Source: CAZSHX01 sp964606895 (GTDB taxonomy: Bacteria > Bacteroidota > Ignavibacteria > Kapaibacteriales > UBA2268). From it: a stretch of DNA of 34,481 nt. The notes below the pieces were generated by a model that had not been told where the DNA came from, did not search any database, and was given only the letters and a program-made list of their open reading frames with translations. The stretch spans positions 1 to 34,481 of the forward strand of contig CAZSHX010000050.1 of NCBI GenBank assembly GCA_964606895.1, written 5' to 3'. Shown here piece by piece: positions 17,543 to 24,531 of this stretch. The first letter of the stretch is position 1; each line of letters starts with the position of its first letter. A program made the translations under genes and the position numbers.

Positions 17543-17579
17543 AGACTCAACCTGACTTAGGAAACTAACTTAAACGTTT

Positions 17580-17608
17580 AGCTGTCCTCAAAAGGACAGC
17601 TTTTTTTT
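17580..17608 (+). terminator. intrinsic terminator of the brnT/brnA-like operon, left edge of FISUMP unit B
   Basis: AGCTGTCCT (17580-17588) and AGGACAGCT (17593-17601) form a 9-bp perfect stem with a CAAA loop and eight T residues. It is related in sequence to the terminator at 15764-15796. The equivalent spot before gene C (about 19230-19250) holds only a degenerate remnant. Confidence 0.88.
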
Positions 17609-17672
17609 GTTTTGTTAGTTCTTTTTCGTAAGTTGTATTTTGAAAATGTTTATTTAATCTTTTTGGGTTAAC
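17609..17672 (+). repeat. conserved leader of FISUMP gene B
   Basis: Nearly identical to 15797-15860 and 19250-19311, right up to the ATG. See the leader of gene A. Confidence 0.75.
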
Positions 17673-18590
17673 ATGAAAAACTCATTTCTTTACATCGCCA
17701 TTTTCCTCTTCTCTGCTTCGCTGTATTCCGCAGAGCCGCTGGTTAAATTCTATCTGAATGATGGAAGCACAAAGCAATATAATCTCAGCGAGATTGACAG
17801 TTTGGGAGTTATTGACAAGAAGAATAATTATGTGATGAGAATTCATTACGACGATACGCTTATTGCATATTACCCGACTGAAATCATCGGAAGTATCAAA
17901 TTTGAAAATGATTCTTTAAAAAGGATGATGTTAAATGTTTACATCTTTTCATATCCCAAACCTTACAAAATAAGCAGTATTGACAGCATCACCTTTTATA
18001 TTGACCAATGGCAACCCCTTACAATCGGCACGCAGGTTTGGATGCTGAAAAACCTTAATGTTGACCATTACAGAAACGGAGATTCAATTCCTGAAGTAAA
18101 AGACTCAATTCAATGGAACTATTTTCGAGAACATATGTTATTTAACGATGCTTGGTGTTATTATGTTGAATTTGATTCACTTTGGAAATTTTATGGCAAA
18201 CTTTATAATTGGTCTGCCGTGAACGACTCGCGTGGTTTGGCTCCCGAAGGATGGCACATACCCACAGATATAGAATGGACAGAATTAGAAAACTATTTTG
18301 GTGGAGATAGTTTAGCGGGAGGAAAATTAAAAGAAGTAGGATTGAGCCACTGGAGATACAGCAACCCAGATGCTACTAACGAAAGCGGTTTTTCAGCTTT
18401 ACCGGGAGGTCTACGCAACGACTATGCTAAATACTGTTATATTGGATACACTAGCTGTTGGTGGTCTTACGGTAATTGTAATTCTTTTAATGCATATTAC
18501 AGGAGTTTAGAAAAAGATGATTATAACTTTTACGGAGATTGGCACAGAATATGGTTTGGTCTTTCCGTCAGATGTGTCAAAAATAAGTAA
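17673..18590 (+). CDS. FISUMP-domain secreted protein, paralogue B
   Basis: A 305-aa paralogue of the genes at 15861 and 19312. The signal peptide and residues 1-90 are almost identical to A and C, as is PLTIGTQVWMLKNLNV. From about residue 145 it diverges: the region holding the acidic insert in A and C (MTRAEAD) is shorter here, and the WW-to-GLSVRC segment (18459-18560) is wholly different and Cys-rich (YCY, SCWW, GNCNS). In contrast to A and C, its pyrimidine-ending codons there are mostly T-ending (17 against 5 by hand count), like ordinary genome codon use. Function unknown. The downstream flank resembles that of A and C, but the terminator stem has lost its 3' arm. Confidence 0.87.
   Translation: MKNSFLYIAIFLFSASLYSAEPLVKFYLNDGSTKQYNLSEIDSLGVIDKKNNYVMRIHYDDTLIAYYPTEIIGSIKFENDSLKRMMLNVYIFSYPKPYKISSIDSITFYIDQWQPLTIGTQVWMLKNLNVDHYRNGDSIPEVKDSIQWNYFREHMLFNDAWCYYVEFDSLWKFYGKLYNWSAVNDSRGLAPEGWHIPTDIEWTELENYFGGDSLAGGKLKEVGLSHWRYSNPDATNESGFSALPGGLRNDYAKYCYIGYTSCWWSYGNCNSFNAYYRSLEKDDYNFYGDWHRIWFGLSVRCVKNK
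18459..18560 (+). other. variable C-terminal segment of FISUMP B
   Basis: Equivalent to 16665-16766 and 20116-20217 by the flanking WW and GLSVRC codons. Only a few positions are shared with the other copies (TGG-TGG-TCT, TAC-AGG, GGT). The NNC bias seen in A and C is absent, so this copy has a different history. Confidence 0.4.
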
Positions 18591-18727
18591 ATGTCTATTT
18601 GATTCTTTCATAAATATGATTTTAGAAGTCTTGCGTCTGAATGGAGTTTCATGAAATCTTTATTCTTACAATATTTTTTATTAACAGTATTCTATATTTC
18701 TTTTTGAATATCAATTAAAGGGTTACG

Positions 18728-18952
18728 ATGTACACGACTTATCAATTAAATTCCAACGATTTAACACCGGAATTTATAGACATTCTGAAAGCTACTTACA
18801 AAGATAAAGAGATTGAAATCGCTGTTCACAATATTGATGAAACTGAGTATTTGCTTCATTCTCCTAAAAATAGGGATGTTTTGCTCAGAAGAATTGAAGA
18901 TATCAAAAACAATCAGAACATTGTAACTCCAAATCAGGAAATTTTCCAATGA
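18728..18952 (+). CDS. antitoxin of a YoeB/Txe-type pair
   Basis: A 74-aa small acidic protein. AAAGGG stands 6 nt before the ATG, and its stop codon overlaps the toxin start as ATGA, a classic sign of translational coupling. The C-terminal half (NRDVLLRRIEDIKNNQN) resembles the end of Phd/YefM or RelB-like antitoxins, in which LL..SI..I is typical. The N-terminal half is not the standard YefM fold, so the family assignment rests mainly on the partner. The partner toxin carries a premature stop, so this antitoxin may now be free of its target. Confidence 0.7.
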   Translation: MYTTYQLNSNDLTPEFIDILKATYKDKEIEIAVHNIDETEYLLHSPKNRDVLLRRIEDIKNNQNIVTPNQEIFQ

Positions 18953-19206
18953 GAGTCGTTTCTTTTCACCAGGAAGCCTTTGATGATTATAATAGTTGGG
19001 CGAAAGAAAATCCCAATATTTTCGATAGAATTGTAAGAATAATTAAAGAAACCGCAAGAAGTCCTTTTGAAGGAATTGGTAAGCCTGAACCTTTGAAAAA
19101 TGACTTAAAAGGATGTTGGTCTCGTCGCATAAATGATTAACACAGACTTGTTTATCAGGTAAATCAAAATGAAATTATTATTATTTCCTGTAAATTTCAT
19201 TATTAA
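18949..19206 (+). pseudogene. Txe/YoeB family mRNA interferase toxin, broken by an in-frame TAA
   Basis: Reads HQEAFDDYNSWAKENPNIFD, then SPFEGIGKPEPLK and CWSRRIND, the YoeB/Txe pattern. TAA then interrupts at 19138-19140, after 63 codons. The same frame continues without a gap through HRLVYQV and ends CKFHY then TAA at 19204-19206, exactly where YoeB proteins finish (E. coli YoeB ends CRYHY). The lost codon corresponds to a Glu in YoeB (EEHRLVY), so one G-to-T change (GAA to TAA) explains it. The truncated product lacks the C-terminal His-Tyr used in catalysis and should be inactive. It overlaps the antitoxin stop by 4 bp. Confidence 0.85.
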
Positions 19207-19249
19207 CTCTTTTCAAAATAAATTACTCAGATGCTGTTATTAGTTTTGA

Positions 19250-19311
19250 ATCGTTAGTTCTTTTTCGTAAGTTGTAGTTTGAAAATGTTTATTTAATCTT
19301 TTTGGATTAAC
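19250..19311 (+). repeat. conserved leader of FISUMP gene C
   Basis: Third copy of the 60-bp leader, from GTTAGTTCTTTTTCGTAAG to the ATG, with a few changes (TGTAGTTTG, GGATTAAC). The terminator that precedes copies A and B is only a remnant here. Confidence 0.75.
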
Positions 19312-20247
19312 ATGAAAAACTTATTTCTTTATATCGCAATTTTCTTTTGCTCTGCTGTGCTTTATTCGGCGGAGCCGCTGGTGAAATTCTATCTTAATGA
19401 TGGAAGCACAAAACAATACAATCTCAGCGAGATTGACAGTTTGGGAGTTATTGACAAAAAGAATAATTACGTTATGAGAATTCATTACGATGATACGCTT
19501 ATCGCATATTACCCGACTGAAATCATCGGAAGTATCAAATTTGAAAATGATTCTTTAAAAAGAAAGATGTTAAATGTTTACATTTTTAATTATCCTAAAA
19601 GTTATGAATTATTTTATATTGACAGCCTAATCTTTTACATTGACCAATGGCAACCCCTTACTATCGGCTCTCAGGTATGGATGCTTAAAAATCTTAATGT
19701 TGACCATTACCGCAATGGAGATTCTATTCCGGAAGTAAGAGATAGTGCCACTTGGATAAGTCTTAAAACAAGTGCTTGGTGCAATTATGATAATTCTGAT
19801 TCAATTGGTAAAATATATGGAAAGCTTTACAATTGGTATAATGTAAATGACAATCGTAGTTTAGCACCTACAGGCTGGCATGTTCCAAGCGATTCAGAAT
19901 GGAAAACTTTAGAATTGTATTTGGGAATGACACAAACAGAGGCTGATAAAAGTGCCGAATGGAGGGGAACAGATGAAGGCGGTAAGTTAAAAGAAACAGG
20001 AACGAGCCACTGGATTAGTCCAAACACAAGAGCAACAAACTCAAGCGGCTTTTCCGCTATTCCCGGAGGCTGTTGTTTCTATGGTTCATACATCAATAAA
20101 GGGGACTATAGCTTTTGGTGGTCTTCATCGGAGCGCGATGCAGCAATCGTATGGTACAGGATCTTGATCAGCAATGATGCCACCTTCTACAGAGGCATCA
20201 ACTATAAGCATTACGGTTTTTCCGTCCGATGTATCAAAGATAAGTAA
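19312..20247 (+). CDS. FISUMP-domain secreted protein, paralogue C
   Basis: A 311-aa paralogue of A and B. Signal peptide about 1-19, N-terminal repeat module to about 115, and FISUMP domain to the end (PLTIGSQVWMLKNLNV, WHVPSDSEWKTLELYLGMT, GFSAIPGG, WWSSSE, GFSVRCIKDK). It is closest to A through the middle of the domain, with a shared acidic stretch and GGKLKETGT. It differs in the 34-codon segment at 20116-20217, where 14 of 21 pyrimidine-ending codons end in C. It alone keeps an intact terminator downstream (20283-20316), which suggests it is the least eroded copy. Function unknown; probably surface- or periplasm-exposed. Confidence 0.88.
   Translation: MKNLFLYIAIFFCSAVLYSAEPLVKFYLNDGSTKQYNLSEIDSLGVIDKKNNYVMRIHYDDTLIAYYPTEIIGSIKFENDSLKRKMLNVYIFNYPKSYELFYIDSLIFYIDQWQPLTIGSQVWMLKNLNVDHYRNGDSIPEVRDSATWISLKTSAWCNYDNSDSIGKIYGKLYNWYNVNDNRSLAPTGWHVPSDSEWKTLELYLGMTQTEADKSAEWRGTDEGGKLKETGTSHWISPNTRATNSSGFSAIPGGCCFYGSYINKGDYSFWWSSSERDAAIVWYRILISNDATFYRGINYKHYGFSVRCIKDK
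20116..20217 (+). other. hypervariable C-terminal segment of FISUMP C (possible DGR variable region)
   Basis: 34 codons aligned with 16665-16766. Variable sites fall where the family usually has Asn (the RNNNNKNNG pattern becomes RGINYKHYG here and RYFEYKGAG in A). Bases 1 and 2 vary while base 3 stays C in nine columns. Confidence 0.4.
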
Positions 20248-20282
20248 ATTTCTTTTTGAATCTTTCATAATTATGATTTTAG

Positions 20283-20316
20283 AAGTCCTGCGTCTGACCG
20301 ATGCAGGACTTTTGTT
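20283..20316 (+). terminator. intrinsic terminator of FISUMP gene C
   Basis: AAGTCCTGC (20283-20291) pairs perfectly with GCAGGACTT (20303-20311), then TTGTTTT. The 5' arm is kept after genes A and B as well, but their 3' arms have changed. Confidence 0.8.
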
Positions 20317-20417
20317 TTATAAATCTCTTGCATGTTTTTTCATGTCAAAATAAATTCTTATCGTTTCCGATTTAATTATTGTGTGATTTTGCATGAGGAT
20401 ATGATTGTATTTTTCTT

Positions 20418-20445
20418 AATCCCGTTAGGGATTTAATGTTTGTAA
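20418..20445. repeat. REP-like palindrome with AATGTTTGTAA flank
   Basis: AATCCC-GTTA-GGGATT (20418-20433), followed by TAATGTTTGTAA. The same 3' flank follows a different palindrome at 34404-34420. The reverse complement of the palindrome occurs at 20637-20652. Confidence 0.6.
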
Positions 20446-20470
20446 CTAACTGAATAAACACAGAATCTTA

Positions 20471-20487
20471 GAACTCCGTAGGTGTTC
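20471..20487. repeat. REP-like palindrome GAACTCC-GTA-GGTGTTC
   Basis: A 7-bp stem with one mismatch around a GTA loop, followed by AATAT. It belongs to the same GTA-loop class as 34404-34420 and 34455-34471. Confidence 0.45.
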
Positions 20488-20513
20488 AATATATTTTTTG
20501 GATAGATTTTTTT

Positions 20514-20632
20514 ATGGCAAATACTTATACACAGCTTTTTATTCAGACTGTTTTTGTAGTCAAAGGCAAAGCAATTTGATAACAAACGATTTTAAAGAAG
20601 AACTTTACAAATACGTTAAAGGTATTACAAAT
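20514..20632 (+). pseudogene. IS200/IS605 (RAYT-like) Y1 transposase remnant
   Basis: ATG at 20514 opens MANTYTQLFIQTVFVVKGKA, the typical beginning of IS200-type Y1 transposases. The frame then meets TGA-TAA. The homology goes on in the next frame as NLITNDFKEELYKYVKGIT, so one frameshift lies near 20573. Only about 40 of the usual 150 codons remain; the HUH motif and catalytic Tyr are gone. REP-like palindromes lie on both sides (20418, 20471 and 20637), which fits a decayed REP-associated transposase. It cannot move by itself. Confidence 0.72.
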
Positions 20633-20636
20633 ATTC

Positions 20637-20652
20637 AATCCCTAACGGGATT
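20637..20652. repeat. inverted copy of the 20418 palindrome
   Basis: AATCCCTAACGGGATT is the exact reverse complement of 20418-20433. The two bracket the transposase remnant in opposite orientation. Between here and 20764 I see nothing that I can name. Confidence 0.6.
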
Positions 20653-20764
20653 ATTGATTTTTCGTTGGTACAGAATGTTTCTGTTTAGTAAAATGATTTT
20701 CCTAAGCAGAGCTTTGGGAAGAAGAGAATTTTCTTTAAAACATTTTAAAGTTGGGAACTAATTT

Positions 20765-21409
20765 ATGAAAGAAAATCAATGTAGGTTGAGATTGAGGCTG
20801 ATTTTAATATTGCTTATTTTAATAGTATCTTCGCTAAATATTTTTGGGCAAGGCTTAAATAATCCTTATTCGATTGATTCGGTTGATATAAGAAATGTGT
20901 TTAATATTCTGGGTGTTGAAGTCTTCAAGTTTCCGATTCAAAAGCAGAATGAAAAATGTAATCTGCATATAACAATGGAGCATTACAGCAATCAACACCT
21001 AATTGACAGTGTTATCTTAAATTATAAATTTAGCGAAAACATGGTGTCAATTAACGATAAAGACAGATTACTCAGGATTTACAAAAACAGAGTAAACGAT
21101 TCTACAATTGGAGTTGTTCTGAATTTGGGGAATGTAATAATATTCGACCAATTCAAATTAGAAAAAGACACTATAGGAATGCAGTTTTGCAGGGCTTATA
21201 CCGATTTCCAACCTGAAAAGGGTAAGAAGACACCTATTTTCATTTGGGCGGCATTCGGTAAAGGAAGAACAGAATACATGCATTGTCCGGGAGATAGCCC
21301 AATTGAAAGTGTTGTGGAACAATATGATTTTGTAATTGCCGTATTTCTCGAAATTGAGGTAAAAAAAATAGAAAATCTTTTTGATAATCCTTATCTTAAT
21401 CCAAAATAA
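20765..21409 (+). CDS. secreted hypothetical protein, 214 aa
   Basis: I do not recognise this family. The N-terminus is basic (RLRLR), then strongly hydrophobic (LILILLILIVSSL), and ends NIFGQ, a good signal peptide with likely cleavage near residue 28-30. The mature part is probably beta-rich, with NVFNILGVEVFKF and a Cys-containing segment MHCPGDSP near the end. There is no lipobox and no T9SS tail. The ATG follows a weak site (GGGAACTAATTT). It stands alone between the transposase remnant and the palindrome array, whose first unit begins 7 bp after its stop codon and may act as its terminator. Confidence 0.65.
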   Translation: MKENQCRLRLRLILILLILIVSSLNIFGQGLNNPYSIDSVDIRNVFNILGVEVFKFPIQKQNEKCNLHITMEHYSNQHLIDSVILNYKFSENMVSINDKDRLLRIYKNRVNDSTIGVVLNLGNVIIFDQFKLEKDTIGMQFCRAYTDFQPEKGKKTPIFIWAAFGKGRTEYMHCPGDSPIESVVEQYDFVIAVFLEIEVKKIENLFDNPYLNPK

Positions 21410-21415
21410 TTTAAA

Positions 21416-21730
21416 CTGGTTACGAAGCTCCTGCTTCGTAAACGAAAGGTATTTGGGTTTAGGAACAAGGGGAAAATATAAGAAACGTTCCCAAGCGGGA
21501 GCTTGGGAACGAGAGATTCAGCTGGTTACGAAGCTCCCGCTTCGTAACCGAAAGGAATTTGGGTTTGAGAACAAGGGGAAAATATAAGAAACGTTCCCAA
21601 GCGGGAGCTTGGGAACGAGAGATTCAGCTGGTTACGAAGCTCCTGCTTCGTAACCGAAAGGAATTTGGGTTTGAGAACAAGGGGAAATAAAAAAAACGTT
21701 CCCAAGCGGGAGCTTGGGAACGAGAGATAA
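21416..21730. repeat. three tandem 106-bp units of paired REP-like palindromes
   Basis: Each unit holds palindrome P1 (stem GGTTACGAAGC / GCTTCGTAACC; at 21418-21443, 21524-21549, 21630-21655) and palindrome P2 (stem CGTTCCCAAGC / GCTTGGGAACG; at 21486-21511, 21592-21617, 21697-21722). They are joined by a conserved spacer, AATTTGGGTTTGAGAACAAG plus GGGAAA. Units repeat every 105-106 bp with few changes. P2 read in reverse has the core AAGCTCCCGCTT, identical to the P1 core, so the two are the same element in opposite orientation with different outer stems, as in a BIME. The array sits between convergent genes and could end transcription from both sides. Confidence 0.9.
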
Positions 21731-21766
21731 TACTTTGTAAGGTGAAGACAATATGAAGGTTTCATT

Positions 21767-23260
21767 CTAAAACGGCTGGTCATCAACGATAGGCTCGTTG
21801 TCGCCTTCAATATAATTCATATTTCCGCCCGTTACCCCGAATAAACCATTTTCAAATCTTGCGAAATCCTTTTGGTAAACAAGCCGGGCATCGCCTGTGG
21901 GACCGTTTCGCTGTTTGCCGACAATAACGGATGCAGTATTTTCTGTGGGTTGCTGGTCTTCGGGCCACGTTTTAATCTGATAATATTCGGGACGATAAAT
22001 AAACATAACAACGTCGGCATCCTGCTCGATTGAACCTGATTCACGCAAATCGGAAAGCATAGGTCTTTTGTCGGCTCTGCCTTCCACGCCGCGGTTAAGC
22101 TGTGCCATTGCTACTATCGGAATATCCAGCTCTTTTGCAAGTTGTTTCAGCGAACGCGAGATAAGAGAAATTTCCCTTTCTCTGCTTTCCGCCTTCGGAG
22201 GATGGAGCAACTGGAGATAATCTATCATGACGAGTTTCACTCCATGCTCAATCTTCAATCGTCTGCATTTCGCCCTGACTTCTGTCATCGAAAGTGAGGC
22301 ACTGTCATCAATGAACATCTTGGAATCCGCGAGCCGTCCCATGTTATGAACAATTTTCCTTACGTCTTCGGCACTCAGGTTCCCCGTTCTGATGCTTTGT
22401 GCATTGATTCTGGACTCTGCACTAATTAATCTTATAACAAGCTGAATAGCCGCCATTTCAATTGAGAAAAAGGCAATGGGCATTTTGTATTCTACCGCAA
22501 CGTTACGAGCGATGGACAAGGCAAGAGCAGTTTTTCCCATAGAAGGACGAGCCGCAATAACAATGAAATCAGAATTCTGGAAGCCGCCCAGAATTTTATC
22601 GAGGTCTTTAAATCCTGTGGGCACTCCCGTCATTGAATCTTTATCACGCTCCACAAGCTTATGAATGACATCAAGAGCATCGTGGGCAAGTGTGTTAATA
22701 TCCATATACCCTTTGCCGAAACGCTTTTCTGCAATTTTAAAGATTTCCTGTTCGGCAACATCAATTTCTTCAAGAGCATCCGTTGCATCGTCGTAACAAT
22801 TTGTGAGAATTGCACCTGTGACATTTATGAGGCTTCTTTTCAGATATTTTTCCTGAATCAGACGGGCGTGAAACTCAACGTTTGCGGCTGTCGAAATGAG
22901 GGTATTGATATCGGCAATATAAATCATACCGCCGACTGAATCCAGTTCTTTGGTTCTTTTCAGTTCTTCGATAACGGTAATCATATCAACACCAACACCT
23001 TTGTCGAAAAGGCGGATAATCGTATCGAAAATAATTTTGTGTTTGTGATTGTAAAACGAATCTGATTCGATTATTTCGACTACTTTAGTAATAGCCTGCC
23101 TGTCCAGCATCATTGCACCAATAACTGCGACTTCCGCATCATCTGAATGAGGCGGAATTTTTTTCCCGAGACTCGAAATATCAACCATATTACCGTCTTT
23201 TCCGGATTTTGCTTTGTTGCGGTAATTATTATCTTTACCAAATTTATCTGAAGTTGCCAA
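21767..23260 (-). CDS. dnaB: replicative DNA helicase DnaB
   Basis: A ring helicase (about 497 aa) that unwinds DNA at the replication fork and binds primase. The N-terminal helical domain (about 35-140) contains AEVAVIGAMMLD. The RecA-like domain carries TGFKDLDKILGGFQNSDFIV, Walker A ARPSMGKT (about 237-244), Walker B-type VMIDYLQLL, then MAQLNRGVEGRADKRPMLSD and LRESGSIEQDADVVMFIYR. A short acidic tail follows, as often in bacterial DnaB. The start is uncertain: TTG at 23260 has AAAGGA 8 nt upstream and gives an N-terminus beginning MATSDKFG; ATG at 23188 (MVDISSLG) is the alternative. No intein is present. It converges on the palindrome array and is divergent from the response regulator gene. 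Confidence 0.95.
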   Translation of the reverse strand: MATSDKFGKDNNYRNKAKSGKDGNMVDISSLGKKIPPHSDDAEVAVIGAMMLDRQAITKVVEIIESDSFYNHKHKIIFDTIIRLFDKGVGVDMITVIEELKRTKELDSVGGMIYIADINTLISTAANVEFHARLIQEKYLKRSLINVTGAILTNCYDDATDALEEIDVAEQEIFKIAEKRFGKGYMDINTLAHDALDVIHKLVERDKDSMTGVPTGFKDLDKILGGFQNSDFIVIAARPSMGKTALALSIARNVAVEYKMPIAFFSIEMAAIQLVIRLISAESRINAQSIRTGNLSAEDVRKIVHNMGRLADSKMFIDDSASLSMTEVRAKCRRLKIEHGVKLVMIDYLQLLHPPKAESREREISLISRSLKQLAKELDIPIVAMAQLNRGVEGRADKRPMLSDLRESGSIEQDADVVMFIYRPEYYQIKTWPEDQQPTENTASVIVGKQRNGPTGDARLVYQKDFARFENGLFGVTGGNMNYIEGDNEPIVDDQPF

Positions 23261-23431
23261 TATTATTATCCTTTTTTGAAAATTGCATTTTTTTGCAAGT
23301 GCAAAATCCAAATAAACTGACGAATTTCATAATAAAAATTCTACTGTGAACAACTTTTTTTTCTAAATTATTTGGGATAATTTAATATTTTCGCTAAATT
23401 GATTATTCAAAAATGCTTTATTCTAAGGAAC

Positions 23432-24529
23432 ATGAAAAAAATTCTCGTAATTGACGATGCAGAGTTCATTCTGGAGAGTACTTCGACCTTATTAAGGTTC
23501 GAGGGCTATGATGTTGCTGTTGCTACCGACGGAATTGAAGGTATTGACCAAGCCGCGATATTCAAACCTGACCTGATTCTCTGCGATATATCCATGCCAA
23601 GGCTTGACGGCTATGGTGTGCTGGACAGAATTCGCTCGGATTCATTCAGCGAATCCATCCCTTTCATATTTCTTACTGCATTCACCGAAAAAGCTAACAT
23701 GAGAGCCGGAATGGAAAAGGGTGCCGACGATTTCCTTGTCAAACCATACACCCGCGACGAGCTTATTGCCGCAATTGAAGCTCAGTGGGACAAACACAGC
23801 CGAATAGTTAAACAGGTTCATGAAAAGGTTGAAGAAGTCGGAAAGAATCTAACTATGGTTCTACCTCATGAATTCAGAACCGTACTCAATGAAGTTATTG
23901 GGACGGCAAGATATCTCAATAACAATTCTGACAATCTGTTACCCGGTGACATCAAAGAATCTTCAACAGATATAATTTCTTCTGCAAAACGACTTTTGAA
24001 AATTACAGAGAATTTTCTGATTTATTCCCAAATGGAACTAATATCGGCTAATCCCAAAAAGAAACTTTCTCTTTTAAATTCAAAAGCTGAAGAACCATCA
24101 GCCATTTTGTCCGATGTTGTTTCTCTTGTCGCACAGAAATACGAAAGAATTTCTGATATAGCTATTGGCGGATTGCCTGAGAGCATTATCATTACTATCA
24201 CTTCCGAAAGTTTCTACAAAATCATTGATGAACTTCTTGACAATGCGTTCCGTTTTTCAGACCCGGGAAGCATTGTTTCTGTTCATGCAACTTGCGAAAA
24301 TAATCTCTATAGTGTATCAATAGAAGACAAAGGCAGAGGAATGACAGCAGAGCAAATCAGCGGAGTTGCCGCACTTGCTCAGTTTGGAAGAGATTTGCAC
24401 GAACAGCAGGGTGTCGGGCTTGGACTTGCAATTGCAAAGAAAATGACGGAGCTCTATTCGGGAACTTTTGTCATTTCAAGTAAAGTCGGAGAAGGAACGA
24501 CTGTAACTTTCAGCCTGCCGATTTGCTGA
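23432..24529 (+). CDS. response regulator-histidine kinase hybrid
   Basis: A 365-aa cytoplasmic two-component protein with the receiver first. The receiver domain (1-120) has the acidic pair DD (8-9), phospho-acceptor Asp52 in LCDISMP, Thr82 in FLTAF, and Lys104 in VKPY. A helical linker leads to a HisKA-like segment with LPHEFRT, in which His146 is the likely phospho-acceptor. The HATPase domain has the N box ELLDNAFRFSDPGS (Asn271), DKGRGM, and the G box GVGLGLAIAKKM (327-338). No membrane or PAS sensor domain is present, so the input probably comes through the receiver. Start chosen at ATG 23432 because the receiver begins there; AAGGA is only 2 nt away, a tight spacing. It ends 2 bp from the convergent amidohydrolase gene. 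Confidence 0.9.
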   Translation: MKKILVIDDAEFILESTSTLLRFEGYDVAVATDGIEGIDQAAIFKPDLILCDISMPRLDGYGVLDRIRSDSFSESIPFIFLTAFTEKANMRAGMEKGADDFLVKPYTRDELIAAIEAQWDKHSRIVKQVHEKVEEVGKNLTMVLPHEFRTVLNEVIGTARYLNNNSDNLLPGDIKESSTDIISSAKRLLKITENFLIYSQMELISANPKKKLSLLNSKAEEPSAILSDVVSLVAQKYERISDIAIGGLPESIIITITSESFYKIIDELLDNAFRFSDPGSIVSVHATCENNLYSVSIEDKGRGMTAEQISGVAALAQFGRDLHEQQGVGLGLAIAKKMTELYSGTFVISSKVGEGTTVTFSLPIC

Positions 24530-24531
24530 GA

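Noticed and set aside
18651..18707. Hydrophobic 18-codon ORF (MKSLFLQYFLLTVFYISF) upstream of the YoeB-type pair
   Set aside because: It could be a type I toxin-like peptide, but there is no ribosome site, antisense RNA promoter or known match, so chance in AT-rich DNA is more likely.
15861..20247. FISUMP genes as T9SS cargo
   Set aside because: Their C-termini end in the FISUMP core (VRCIKNK) with no separate sorting domain, unlike the two Asp-box proteins.
20498..20761. 87-codon ORF over the transposase remnant
   Set aside because: The family homology switches frame near 20573; the open frame is an accident of the frameshift and continues into unrelated sequence.
21416..21730. Possible CRISPR array
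   Set aside because: The repeats are 106 bp long, with conserved internal spacers and inner palindromes. There are no unique spacers and no cas gene, so this is a REP/BIME-type tandem repeat.
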